In this document: positions 56,524 to 63,324 of the stretch, in pieces
How the letters are laid out: the number at the start of each line of letters is the position of its first letter
Numbering within the stretch: position 1 is the first letter of the stretch
NCBI RefSeq assembly: GCF_011065895.1
Contig: NZ_JAALCR010000002.1
Location: forward strand, 430,769 to 494,768
Direction: 5' to 3'
DNA: 64,000 bases
Source of the DNA: Paludisphaera rhizosphaerae
Lineage (GTDB): Bacteria > Planctomycetota > Planctomycetia > Isosphaerales > Isosphaeraceae
The notes under the pieces: generated by a model
Told to the model about the DNA's origin: nothing
Database searches by the model: none
Seen by the model: the letters and a program-made list of their open reading frames with translations, nothing else
Translations under genes and position numbers: made by a program

Positions 56524-57711
56524 ATGCCGTCCCCCTCTTCTCGGACCCCGTCCTACCGTCTTCACAAGGGGTCTGGTCAGGCCGTCGTCACCATCGGCGG
56601 CCGAGACATCTATCTAGGCGTCTACGGGTCCGACGCAAGCCGTCGGGCCTACGACCGCCTCATCGCCGAATGGTTGGCTAACGGCCGTCGACTTCGCGGG
56701 GATCATCCCCCAACGGTCGCTGAAATTGTCGTAGCCTACCTGGGCTACGTAGATTCACGGTATCGCTCGAACGAGCCGACCAGCATCAGGACGGCCCTGA
56801 AGCCGTGCCGGGAACTCTATGGGACGGTAGAAGCGACCGCTTTCGGTCCCCTCGCCCTGAAGGCCGTTCGCCGTAGGCTACTGGATTCCGGCATCTGCCG
56901 ATCCCTGGTCAACCGTCGAGTTCAGGCGATCGTCCGAATGTTCAAATGGGCGGTCGGCGAGGAACTCATCTCCTCCTCCACCTGGGAGGCCCTGCGTGCC
57001 GTCGAAGGGCTTCGGCGCGGCGAAGCTTCGACTCGTGAGACCGAACCCGTGAGACCGGTCGACGACCAGGTCGTCGCGGCGACGCTCCCTCACGTCCCTC
57101 GCCAGGTGGCGGCAATGATCCAGCTGCAGCGTCTGACCGGCGCTCGGCCTGGCGAGGTCGCTTCCATGCGCGGCTGCGACCTGGACGCGACCGGGAAGAC
57201 ATGGATCTATCGCCCGGCGAGCCACAAGACGGCACACCATGGCAAGGAGCGGACGATCTTTATCGGCCCAGCCGCCCAGGACGTTCTACTGCCCTTCCTT
57301 CGGGTCGATCCGACCGAACCCCTCTTCCAGCCCAAAGAGGCCGACCAGGATCGTGTAGCGGCCCTCAGAGCGTCCAGGAAGACGAAGGTCCAGCCATCCC
57401 AGGTCGACCGGAGTAAGCCGAACCCGAAGCGGAAGCCGGGGACCATGTACACCGCGGCGAGCTACCGCAGGGCGATCGCCCGGGGCGTCGAGAAGGCGAA
57501 CGAGGCTCGCCGCGAGAAGGATCCGAAAGCGGCCCCTATCCCCGACTGGCATCCCCACCAACTGCGACATTCAGCCGCAACGGCACTGCGTCGTGAATTC
57601 GGTCTCGACGTCGCCCGCGCCGTGCTGGGCCATACCTCGCCCGTCGTGACGGAGATCTACGCTGAGATGGACCAGGCGAAGGCCCGCGAGGCGATGGAAC
57701 GGGTGGGGTGA
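56524..57711 (+). CDS. int: Tyrosine recombinase (phage-type integrase)
   Basis: 395 residues. N-terminal core-binding and arm-type region, then the catalytic domain with Arg in LTGARPGEVASM, HQLRHSA (His 345, Arg 348), GHTSPVVTEIY with His 370 and the nucleophile Tyr 379. GGAG stands 9 nt before the ATG. Its place directly behind a tRNA and reading away from it is the classic layout of an integrated element. The insertion of a Lys/Arg-rich loop near residues 280-300 is the only oddity. Confidence 0.95.
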   Translation: MPSPSSRTPSYRLHKGSGQAVVTIGGRDIYLGVYGSDASRRAYDRLIAEWLANGRRLRGDHPPTVAEIVVAYLGYVDSRYRSNEPTSIRTALKPCRELYGTVEATAFGPLALKAVRRRLLDSGICRSLVNRRVQAIVRMFKWAVGEELISSSTWEALRAVEGLRRGEASTRETEPVRPVDDQVVAATLPHVPRQVAAMIQLQRLTGARPGEVASMRGCDLDATGKTWIYRPASHKTAHHGKERTIFIGPAAQDVLLPFLRVDPTEPLFQPKEADQDRVAALRASRKTKVQPSQVDRSKPNPKRKPGTMYTAASYRRAIARGVEKANEARREKDPKAAPIPDWHPHQLRHSAATALRREFGLDVARAVLGHTSPVVTEIYAEMDQAKAREAMERVG

Positions 57712-57720
57712 ATCGCGATC

Positions 57721-57761
57721 GGCGGGGACACTTTGCGGGGCAATACAACGTCGTCCCCGCC
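57721..57761. terminator. Hairpin after the integrase
   Basis: GGCGGGGAC (57721-57729) with GTCCCCGCC (57753-57761). No T-run; it may end the integrase transcript. Confidence 0.45.
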
Positions 57762-57765
57762 GTGC

Positions 57766-57793
57766 TTGCTTGCACGGAGAAATTCTGTAATCT
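57766..57793 (+). promoter_or_regulatory. Probable promoter of the GAF/2TM unit
   Basis: TTGCTT (57766-57771) and TAATCT (57788-57793), spacer 16 nt. A start near 57800 rules out the TTG at 57733 as start codon. Confidence 0.5.
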
Positions 57794-57852
57794 GTTCGGA
57801 GATCGCACTCCGGCGAGTGTCTGTCGTCGCGACGTGGCGGGAGCAAAGTACC

Positions 57853-58707
57853 GTGCGCCTACGCCTTTTCGATTCTGTCGATGAGAAGCGTGATTTTCTC
57901 TCAGGTTGTCAGACCTGGCTCCCTTTGGGAACCGCGGCCACCGTGGCGATTTCCGCGAACTCATCAGGTGCAGCAAAAGCGTGGGCCGTCCTGGCTACTC
58001 TTTGCCTTGTCGGCGCAACGTCGTTGTCGAGACATAAATGTGAACATATTGACAAGTCATTAAAGACCAAAAAGGACGACGAGGACAAGGTCAAGGACTC
58101 GAAATTACAGGCGGCAATGGAGGATGCTAAACGCGATGTTGAAAGAGCATCCAAGAAGGCAGTCGAAGCTCTAATCGAAGAGTTTCATGGGAGGTATTTT
58201 CGCCACGAGCAGCCGCTTTCCAGACACCATAACCGGACTACGCTGTTCAGGTGCGTCGAATACTGCGATGATCACGGATCACATTTGATGCTCACAATCT
58301 ATAAACGAGTAGGCAAATACGAAGATTCCGATACGACCTGGCCGCTAGACAAGAATGAGCTTACGAAGTGTCGAGGTGTTGCGGCTGAGATCTGGTACCA
58401 CAATACCGAAGTCTCTCGAACCGCGGAGTGCGACTGGCCAGAGATGGACGATGGTAGCCCTGAAGTTCAGGCTCAGAAGGAACTTTACGCATCTAGTCTC
58501 AAAATTACCTTGGCCGAAGCTGAGCGACTGAAGGTAAAATCGAGAGCGTTCACCGGACAACCGGTCTGGAGCGGCGGTAAGAAGTGGGGCGTACTCCTCT
58601 TGGATAGCCTCAAGGAAGATAGGATCTTCAACCGAACCAATCAGGGAAAGGATCTAGAAGCGTTCGCCATTCAGCTGGGCGCGGTCTTAGGGAGGCTCGA
58701 TCCATGA
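57853..58707 (+). CDS. Two-TM, coiled-coil, GAF-like protein of the element
   Basis: 284 residues from the GTG at 57853 (GGGAG 10 nt upstream, inside the predicted transcript). Two hydrophobic stretches (about 20-35 and 40-58), a highly charged coiled coil (about 62-112), and a C-terminal alpha/beta domain (about 125-282) whose SRAFTGQPVWSGGKKWGVLL and LEAFAIQLGAVLG resemble the end of a GAF domain. A membrane-held sensor is the plain reading; the ligand is unknown. Clearly lower GC than the host genes. The stop overlaps the next start by 4 nt, so the two are coupled. Confidence 0.72.
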   Translation: MRLRLFDSVDEKRDFLSGCQTWLPLGTAATVAISANSSGAAKAWAVLATLCLVGATSLSRHKCEHIDKSLKTKKDDEDKVKDSKLQAAMEDAKRDVERASKKAVEALIEEFHGRYFRHEQPLSRHHNRTTLFRCVEYCDDHGSHLMLTIYKRVGKYEDSDTTWPLDKNELTKCRGVAAEIWYHNTEVSRTAECDWPEMDDGSPEVQAQKELYASSLKITLAEAERLKVKSRAFTGQPVWSGGKKWGVLLLDSLKEDRIFNRTNQGKDLEAFAIQLGAVLGRLDP

Positions 58708-59144
58708 CCCGAGCTATCTTCATCGACCCGGCAAGAACCGAGAAGGATCGGCCAGCCGTTGGGGATCGGAAGAACGGATTCTCTATCTCTCCTTTCGAGA
58801 TCCCCTACGAGATGCAGGTTTTTGGCGAATCGTCTCTCGACCACGTCTTGAGCATTCGATTCAGCTATCCGGGGGGGGAAACCGGTACAACGCGAAGTGA
58901 CATCCCCTCTTTTGGGATCGAATCGGACGTCGACATCAGAATCAGATCTGGTCGATTATCCGGCAAGATCCTGGAAATGACATTCGGACGGCCAGTGAAT
59001 GCGGACGAACTGGCTCAAGTTGCTGGCAGGCTGAAGGAAGCGTCAACCGCCACTTTGAGTCTGTCAACTAAATTCAACTATCAGATGATTTCGCGCATCC
59101 TGTCATCCTGGCGGGAGATTATCGAAGCGTCGGACATTTCCTAA
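58704..59144 (+). CDS. Small soluble partner of the GAF/2TM protein, unknown
   Basis: 146 residues, starting in the ATGA overlap with the preceding gene, so made in step with it. No signal or TM. The first 90 residues are beta-rich (MQVFGESSLDHVLSIRFSYP, ESDVDIRIRSGRLSGKILEM), the last 50 helical (NADELAQVAGRLKEAST, ISRILSSWREIIEA). No catalytic motif recognised. Low GC like its partner. Could be the effector, a regulator or an immunity partner. Confidence 0.68.
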   Translation: MTRAIFIDPARTEKDRPAVGDRKNGFSISPFEIPYEMQVFGESSLDHVLSIRFSYPGGETGTTRSDIPSFGIESDVDIRIRSGRLSGKILEMTFGRPVNADELAQVAGRLKEASTATLSLSTKFNYQMISRILSSWREIIEASDIS

Positions 59145-59196
59145 CGAAATCGACGCGCAAACCTCTGACTCGTCGCAAGCCTGAGAAGACACGAAG

Positions 59197-59241
59197 GGCC
59201 GTGCTTGCCCCCCCCTGGTAAGCCCGGCCGTTTCCATGCGC
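59197..59241 (+). repeat. Left hairpin with 27-bp direct repeat
   Basis: GGCCG-T-GCTTGCC pairs with GGTAAGC-C-CGGCC (59197-59229). The 27 nt from CTGGTAAGC to CATGCGC (59215-59241) recur with one change at 59950-59976. Confidence 0.65.
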
Positions 59242-59710
59242 TATCGCACAGCCCCGACTGTGACCATAGACGCCTCCAAAGGGAACGAACGTCATTCCCC
59301 ACGCTCCAGCGACCCCAGAGCCAAGACGCCTAATTTCGCGACAACGATATTTTTAAAGCCACGACCGCAGGATAGGATGAGGTCACGGCCGGGGGTCGTA
59401 GCCGGCACCCTTGGCGACGACGAATAGCCTGTCCTCGCCCCCTCGGATCGTACGAAGAACGCCATCGGGAACCTTCACCGGGGATCGATGGCGTTCCCGT
59501 GCGCGGGGATCTAAAGGGGGCTGAAGCCGCAAAAACCGGGCGGGCGGCGTCGATTCCCGCGGGAGGTTCACGACGACGCCCGCCCGCGTCGCAAGAGACC
59601 GACTGACGTCGACCGCATGCGACGGCACAGGTTGGCGGAAGAAGTGTACGCACGCGTCAAGGCGTGAATGGGATCGTCGGTGAAATCACTCTGACCTTTG
59701 AACTCAACCA

Positions 59711-59910
59711 CTACCGGCTGGAAGCCGGTAGGTTCGGGGACATCGTGAACTCCGGACTGAAGTCCTCCGCTCACGATGAAGTCATCACAGACTCATCGCC
59801 ACCGACGCTCTCCCCAAGCGATGAAGTCAACACGGAGTCATCGCCGCCGACGCTCTCGCCGAACAGGGTAAAACCTGAAGGAGTCGCCTGAAGGCGAGGG
59901 TTTCAGACCC
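59711..59910. repeat. Cluster of stem-loops and a 45-bp tandem duplication, IS200/IS605 omega-RNA-like
   Basis: CTACCGGCT/AGCCGGTAG (59711-59731); ATCGTGA/TCACGAT (59742-59777) enclosing GGACT-GA-AGTCC; a 45-bp unit repeated in tandem with changes (59775-59819, 59820-59864); TCGCCT-GA-AGGCGA (59884-59897); GGGT/ACCC (59898-59910). The CT-GA-AG loops and this density resemble the 3' ends of TnpB/IscB-type elements, but no tnpB or tnpA gene is present. Confidence 0.45.
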
Positions 59911-59930
59911 ATCGCAAGGACAATGACATC

Positions 59931-59976
59931 GGCCGAGCATTACCACCACCTGGTAAGCTCGGCCGTTTCCATGCGC
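59931..59976 (+). repeat. Right hairpin with 27-bp direct repeat
   Basis: GGCCGAGC-A-TTACC pairs with GGTAA-GCTCGGCC around ACCACCT (59931-59964). Same shape and orientation as the left hairpin, with compensating changes in the stem. Confidence 0.65.
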
Positions 59977-60020
59977 GGAGCTATGCTGTTATGAGTTCTA
60001 CCCACCGCTCCACTGGGGGA

Positions 60021-60371
60021 CTAGTCGAGGGGCCCTGGTGAGTCGACGATGACAGGCGGCGTCTCATTCGGATCAGGTTCCGTCGGCTCGGGTGCCGGCT
60101 TCGTGGGTTTATTGGCTGGATGCTTGGCGACAGGGGGCTTAGCCTTACCTTTAGGGTCTACGACGGCCTCGACAAGCTTGGTCAAACGAAGCTGCACCTT
60201 CTGAAGAGTCACTGTATAATAATATGTCCTTGAGACCACTTTATAGCGACCGTGGTCGATCCATTCGATTACGTCCCCGACGCTGGGGACGACGATCGGC
60301 TCCCCGCTTTCGATGGGATTGACGATCTGCAGGCCGTCATGCTCATCAACGAACTCCAGTTTGTACTTCAT
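60021..60371 (-). CDS. Small protein of the element, unknown
   Basis: 116 residues from the ATG at 60371, which has a perfect AGGAGG site; a longer frame from 60437 is less likely. The front is beta-rich (MKYKLEFVDEHDGLQIVNPI, DVIEWIDHGRYKVVSRTYYY), the tail Pro/Lys/Glu-rich and probably disordered. Follows the ribbon-helix-helix gene on the same strand by 62 nt. Function unknown. Confidence 0.68.
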   Translation of the reverse strand: MKYKLEFVDEHDGLQIVNPIESGEPIVVPSVGDVIEWIDHGRYKVVSRTYYYTVTLQKVQLRLTKLVEAVVDPKGKAKPPVAKHPANKPTKPAPEPTEPDPNETPPVIVDSPGPLD

Positions 60372-60433
60372 CGCTCCTCCTACGACAAAGGTTAAACGAG
60401 GCGGGGTGACTTTGTCGGGGTTGGCAGGTTGAC

Positions 60434-60640
60434 TCAAGTCCGTTCGGGTGGGGCATCGAAACCGATCGCCTTTGCATAGTGTGCGCAGGCGCGATCCAGG
60501 AACGCCGAAACACTTGATCGATCGTGAGAGGCGGCCCGTTCAAGCCATGCGGCGTAGCCGGCGCTTACACGAAATGCTACAGATTTCGCAGTGGTTGGGA
60601 CCGGTGGCTTTCGTTCCGTCGCGGCTTTTCGCTTCGCCAT
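60434..60640 (-). CDS. Ribbon-helix-helix-like small DNA-binding protein
   Basis: 68 residues: a basic N-terminus (KRKAATERKPP) and then KSVAFRVSAGYAAWLERAAS followed by SSVSAFLDRACAHYAKAIGF, which fits one beta strand and two helices of the CopG/Arc fold. An ATG five codons upstream is also possible. It lies divergent to the palindrome-bearing promoter at 60755, so it may be the repressor there. Confidence 0.6.
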   Translation of the reverse strand: MAKRKAATERKPPVPTTAKSVAFRVSAGYAAWLERAASHDRSSVSAFLDRACAHYAKAIGFDAPPERT

Positions 60641-60754
60641 GATCGCCTCTAGCACGGATGTTTTCTCCCGACCAGCATCGGCTATTCATCATACTGAGTA
60701 CCGCCGTTTTAACCAGCTAATATACATAACGAGCAAAAATTCCGCATTACCCTA

Positions 60755-60782
60755 TTGCTGTTCTGTACGTACACAGTAGTAT
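60755..60782 (+). promoter_or_regulatory. Promoter with a palindromic operator in its spacer
   Basis: TTGCTG (60755-60760) and TAGTAT (60777-60782), spacer 16 nt. Inside it is the near-palindrome CTGTACGTACACAG (60763-60776). It would start transcription near 60790 for the HNH gene at 60888, with the repressor candidate divergent at 60640. Confidence 0.5.
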
Positions 60783-60818
60783 GACTGCGTCGGGCGGAGG
60801 AAGCCCGGAAATAAAATC

Positions 60819-60853
60819 GGGGCGAGAGGGTGCTACCAACACCCGCCCGCCCC
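60819..60853 (+). other. Leader hairpin before the HNH gene
   Basis: GGGGCG with CGCCCC and inner GGGTG with CACCC; ends 35 nt before the GTG start. No T-run. Confidence 0.55.
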
Positions 60854-60887
60854 TTGTGCGACCCTGAATTCACCAGGAGAGGCACCA

Positions 60888-61553
60888 GTGGAGAGTCTAC
60901 GACATCCCCATTCCGGGGACCAGGTCCCCGTACGTACCGACATCGCCGATGACGGCGTCGAGTTCCGAGAGATCAGCGGTCATCCGGGCTACTTCGCCGA
61001 TTCCGACGGCCACATCTACTCGACGAAGGTCAAGATCCGCAAGCCCGACTGCCCGAGGGGGTGGTTTTTCAGGGAAGGAGGCGAATTTCAGATCCTCGAA
61101 GGAACGCGAGACAAGCGGGGATACCTTTGCGTGAGTCTGACGATCCCTGGCTCTTACAAGAAGAGGCCCGTTAGGATCCACCGTCTCGTCTGCGAGACGT
61201 TTCACGGACCATGTCCCTCCGGCATGGAATGTCGACACCTTGACGGCGTCAAAACGCACAATCAGCCGTGCAACCTCATGTGGGGTACACGGGCTGAGAA
61301 CGTGGCTGACGCCGTGCGACACGGAACCCACGGCGCGCCTTTTGGCGAACGGCATGGCGCAGCCAAGCTGAAGCAGGCCGATATCCCCGAAATCCTGCGG
61401 ATGCGCCGCGAAGGGATGTCGCTTCGCGCTATCGGGCGAAAGTTCGGGGTAGCCCATCCTGCTATCGGTCGAATCCTAGACGGCCGGTCGCGTTGGTTAA
61501 CCGACTCCGAGCGGCAGGCGTTCGCGGATTCGATGCTGGAAGCCATGCGTTGA
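60888..61553 (+). CDS. NUMOD4/HNH endonuclease with C-terminal helix-turn-helix
   Basis: 221 residues. NUMOD4-like start EFREISGHPGYFADSDGHIY, an HNH_3 nuclease core RIHRLVCETFHGPCPSGMEC then RHLDGVKTHNQPCNLMWGT with the catalytic His and Asn residues, and a resolvase-like HTH tail EILRMRREGMSLRAIGRKFG. This build is that of free-standing homing endonucleases carried by phages. GTG start with AGGAGAGG 6 nt upstream. Confidence 0.88.
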   Translation: MESLRHPHSGDQVPVRTDIADDGVEFREISGHPGYFADSDGHIYSTKVKIRKPDCPRGWFFREGGEFQILEGTRDKRGYLCVSLTIPGSYKKRPVRIHRLVCETFHGPCPSGMECRHLDGVKTHNQPCNLMWGTRAENVADAVRHGTHGAPFGERHGAAKLKQADIPEILRMRREGMSLRAIGRKFGVAHPAIGRILDGRSRWLTDSERQAFADSMLEAMR

Positions 61554-61563
61554 AGAAATGAGA

Positions 61564-61596
61564 GAGGGCGACCGGTCTCGAACACCGGACGCCCTC
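61564..61596 (+). other. Leader hairpin before the 61637 gene
   Basis: GAGGGCG-A-CCGGT with ACCGG-A-CGCCCTC, 8-nt loop, 41 nt before the ATG and 11 nt after the HNH stop. Could also terminate the HNH transcript, though no T-run follows. Confidence 0.6.
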
Positions 61597-61636
61597 AGGA
61601 TATTCCCCCAGTGTCCTGCATCAGGAGAACACATCA

Positions 61637-62329
61637 ATGGTACGCCACGAATCGAACGAGAGCAACCGTCCCCTGTCGCTGGAAGCCTTCGCAGCCGCAT
61701 ACGACGAAGTCGAGCGGACCATGCTGGTTTCCGAGGAGATGCAGCTTGAAGGATGCCCTATTGAGCCCCATGTCACGGCGGTCGGAAGAGCCCTCCGGGT
61801 AGCGTGTCGGCTCGCATCCGGTCGCCCCGGATGGAAGCTGTTTACGAAGCCCTGCACAATCGATGCTGGCTCTTATCGGGTTACGTTGACCCCGAGCGAC
61901 GGTGATTACTTCGAGGAGGAAGTACTCACCCTCCATCGTGTCGGTCGCCTTGCCGACCAGGTGGAGGACCCCGACGACGACCGACCGTTGGTCGCGAGCT
62001 ACTACGAGCCCAGGAAGGCCCGGGAACTCGCCCGCTACATCGAGACGTCCCTACTGGACGGCTTCGGCCTGCGTTTGTCAGGGGGCGTCGTTCTCGACGG
62101 AGCGATTTTCACTGTCGAGCTTCAGGACGAAGTCGGCGCCACCACGATCGTCGTCATGCCCTCCGACAGCTGGCTGGCCATCCAGGATCGACGCGGCCGG
62201 GGTGACCAGACGCCGTGCTGGCTCGACGCCGAAGAGGTCGCCTTGATCGAAAGCCACCGTGCGGCCTCGCGGCCCCAGGGTGGGGCGTCCGGGGCGGTTG
62301 GTCCCCGATTCAACCCGGCGTCAAACTGA
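61637..62329 (+). CDS. Element protein of unknown function
   Basis: 230 residues, soluble, acidic. Helical start (PLSLEAFAAAYDEVERTMLV), a middle beta region (CTIDAGSYRVTLTPSDGDYF), and GAIFTVELQDEVGATTIVVM near the end. AGGAG is 10 nt before the ATG. No family recognised. Confidence 0.7.
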   Translation: MVRHESNESNRPLSLEAFAAAYDEVERTMLVSEEMQLEGCPIEPHVTAVGRALRVACRLASGRPGWKLFTKPCTIDAGSYRVTLTPSDGDYFEEEVLTLHRVGRLADQVEDPDDDRPLVASYYEPRKARELARYIETSLLDGFGLRLSGGVVLDGAIFTVELQDEVGATTIVVMPSDSWLAIQDRRGRGDQTPCWLDAEEVALIESHRAASRPQGGASGAVGPRFNPASN

Positions 62330-62492
62330 GACTCCCTGCCGCGACCAGAGTTCGCGTTCAAGTGTCGTATCGTCGTATGACTTATCGGCATAGTACGTCG
62401 AACCGAACCGAGACAGTGCTAGAGTTGACGTAAGACGGCGAACGCTGGTGTTCAACCAAGTTCGCAGCACCCGAGAGTCCGCACGCCACCTT

Positions 62493-62528
62493 TATGCGAC
62501 GTCGCCGGCTCCCCATCGGCGTCGCATA
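62493..62528 (+). other. Leader hairpin before the 62574 gene
   Basis: TATGCGA with TCGCATA and inner CGCCG with CGGCG; ends 45 nt before the ATG. Confidence 0.5.
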
Positions 62529-62573
62529 GCGTCCGCAACACGAATCTTCACCCACGACCCAAGGGGCGACCCC

Positions 62574-62903
62574 ATGGCTGTTGATAGCGCCGCTACGTAC
62601 ATCGACGACGAAATCCCGGCTCTCGACCAGCTTCGTCCGCTCGAAGAGATCGGCAAGCTGCTTGGTGTCGGACCGCAAGCCATCCACCGATGGCGATTGG
62701 ATCCGTTGGTCCCCTTGCGGGCCTGGAAGGTCGGCCGTCGCTGGTGCTCCACGGTCGACGAGACCAGAGACTTCATCCGCCGACGGACGCTCGCCGCGTC
62801 TTCATCGTCCAACACTCCCGCGCCGCCCGCGCCGACCCATACCGCGAGACGTCGAAAGCAGATCGACGCGGCGGTCGCGAAGGCGAAAGCCATGGGCTGC
62901 TGA
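62574..62903 (+). CDS. Excisionase-like helix-turn-helix protein
   Basis: 109 residues. LRPLEEIGKLLGVGPQAIHR with WRLDPLVPLRAWKVGRRWCS is the winged-helix pattern of MerR/excisionase-like proteins that recognise DNA and pick a site by a helix plus a wing; the tail is Ser/Pro-rich and then basic (ARRRKQIDAAVAKAKAMG). In an integrated element it may direct excision or regulate. AAGGGG is 7 nt before the ATG. Confidence 0.72.
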   Translation: MAVDSAATYIDDEIPALDQLRPLEEIGKLLGVGPQAIHRWRLDPLVPLRAWKVGRRWCSTVDETRDFIRRRTLAASSSSNTPAPPAPTHTARRRKQIDAAVAKAKAMGC

Positions 62904-62915
62904 AAGGGGGCGACG

Positions 62916-63248
62916 ATGGAATGGTTCGTCGACGCCCTGATCGCCTCGCACGCAGTCCGAACAAGCGTGCGTCTCGCTGAATCCACTTTGACCGACGTCT
63001 TGGCGGATGAAACCCGTACGCTGTCCCACCTCCAAACGTCGGCACGGTTCAACGAATACGTAGGTGCGATTTCGTTGCTCATCGTCGCCTCGCACCGGAA
63101 CCGTGTGCTCCTCGCAACGGAGAACGTCCGGCCGGACGCGCCGCCGATTCGGTTCCGGATCGCGGCCGAAGCGCTTCGCTCGAGGGTCCAAGACTTCGCG
63201 GGGACTCGCGAGCCGGCGACGCCGGAAGTCGCTTTGGGCCAGAGATGA
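62916..63248 (+). CDS. Small helical element protein, unknown
   Basis: 110 residues, starting 12 nt after the previous stop with AAAGGGGG before the ATG, so in one operon with it. Mostly helical (LIASHAVRTSVRLAESTLTD, FNEYVGAISLLIVASHRNRV). No motif recognised. Confidence 0.66.
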   Translation: MEWFVDALIASHAVRTSVRLAESTLTDVLADETRTLSHLQTSARFNEYVGAISLLIVASHRNRVLLATENVRPDAPPIRFRIAAEALRSRVQDFAGTREPATPEVALGQR

Positions 63249-63264
63249 CGTGGGCTGGAAAAGC

Positions 63265-63297
63265 GAAACGCCCCCGGCGGCAGTCCGGGGGCGTTTC
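63265..63297 (+). terminator. 13-bp hairpin, terminator or leader
   Basis: GAAACGCCCCCGG (63265-63277) and CCGGGGGCGTTTC (63285-63297), 7-nt loop. Ends the preceding operon or leads the primase gene, whose ATG is 28 nt on. The T-run is within the stem only. Confidence 0.6.
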
Positions 63298-63324
63298 ATA
63301 TCTCTCTGAAAGGGCAACTGGATT

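Larger units (their letters stand above)
59145..60020. other. 876-nt region of hairpins and repeats, no firm gene
   Basis: Framed by two related hairpins in direct orientation and packed with further stem-loops between 59711 and 59910 (listed separately). A leftward frame at 59383-59628 (81 residues, ending AKGAGYDPRP) has some protein-like look but no ribosome site and is not called. A 75-residue rightward frame at 59664-59891 merely reads through the tandem repeat. Confidence 0.5.

Noticed and set aside
59383..59628. 81-residue leftward frame
   Set aside because: Some protein-like character but no ribosome site or recognisable family; kept only as a note in the region entry.
59775..59864. 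Tandem 45-bp repeat as a CRISPR array
   Set aside because: Only two adjoining diverged units without spacers, and no cas genes.
59664..59891. 75-residue frame with a 15-residue repeat
   Set aside because: The repeat is explained by the DNA-level 45-bp tandem duplication in a stem-loop cluster; no ribosome site.
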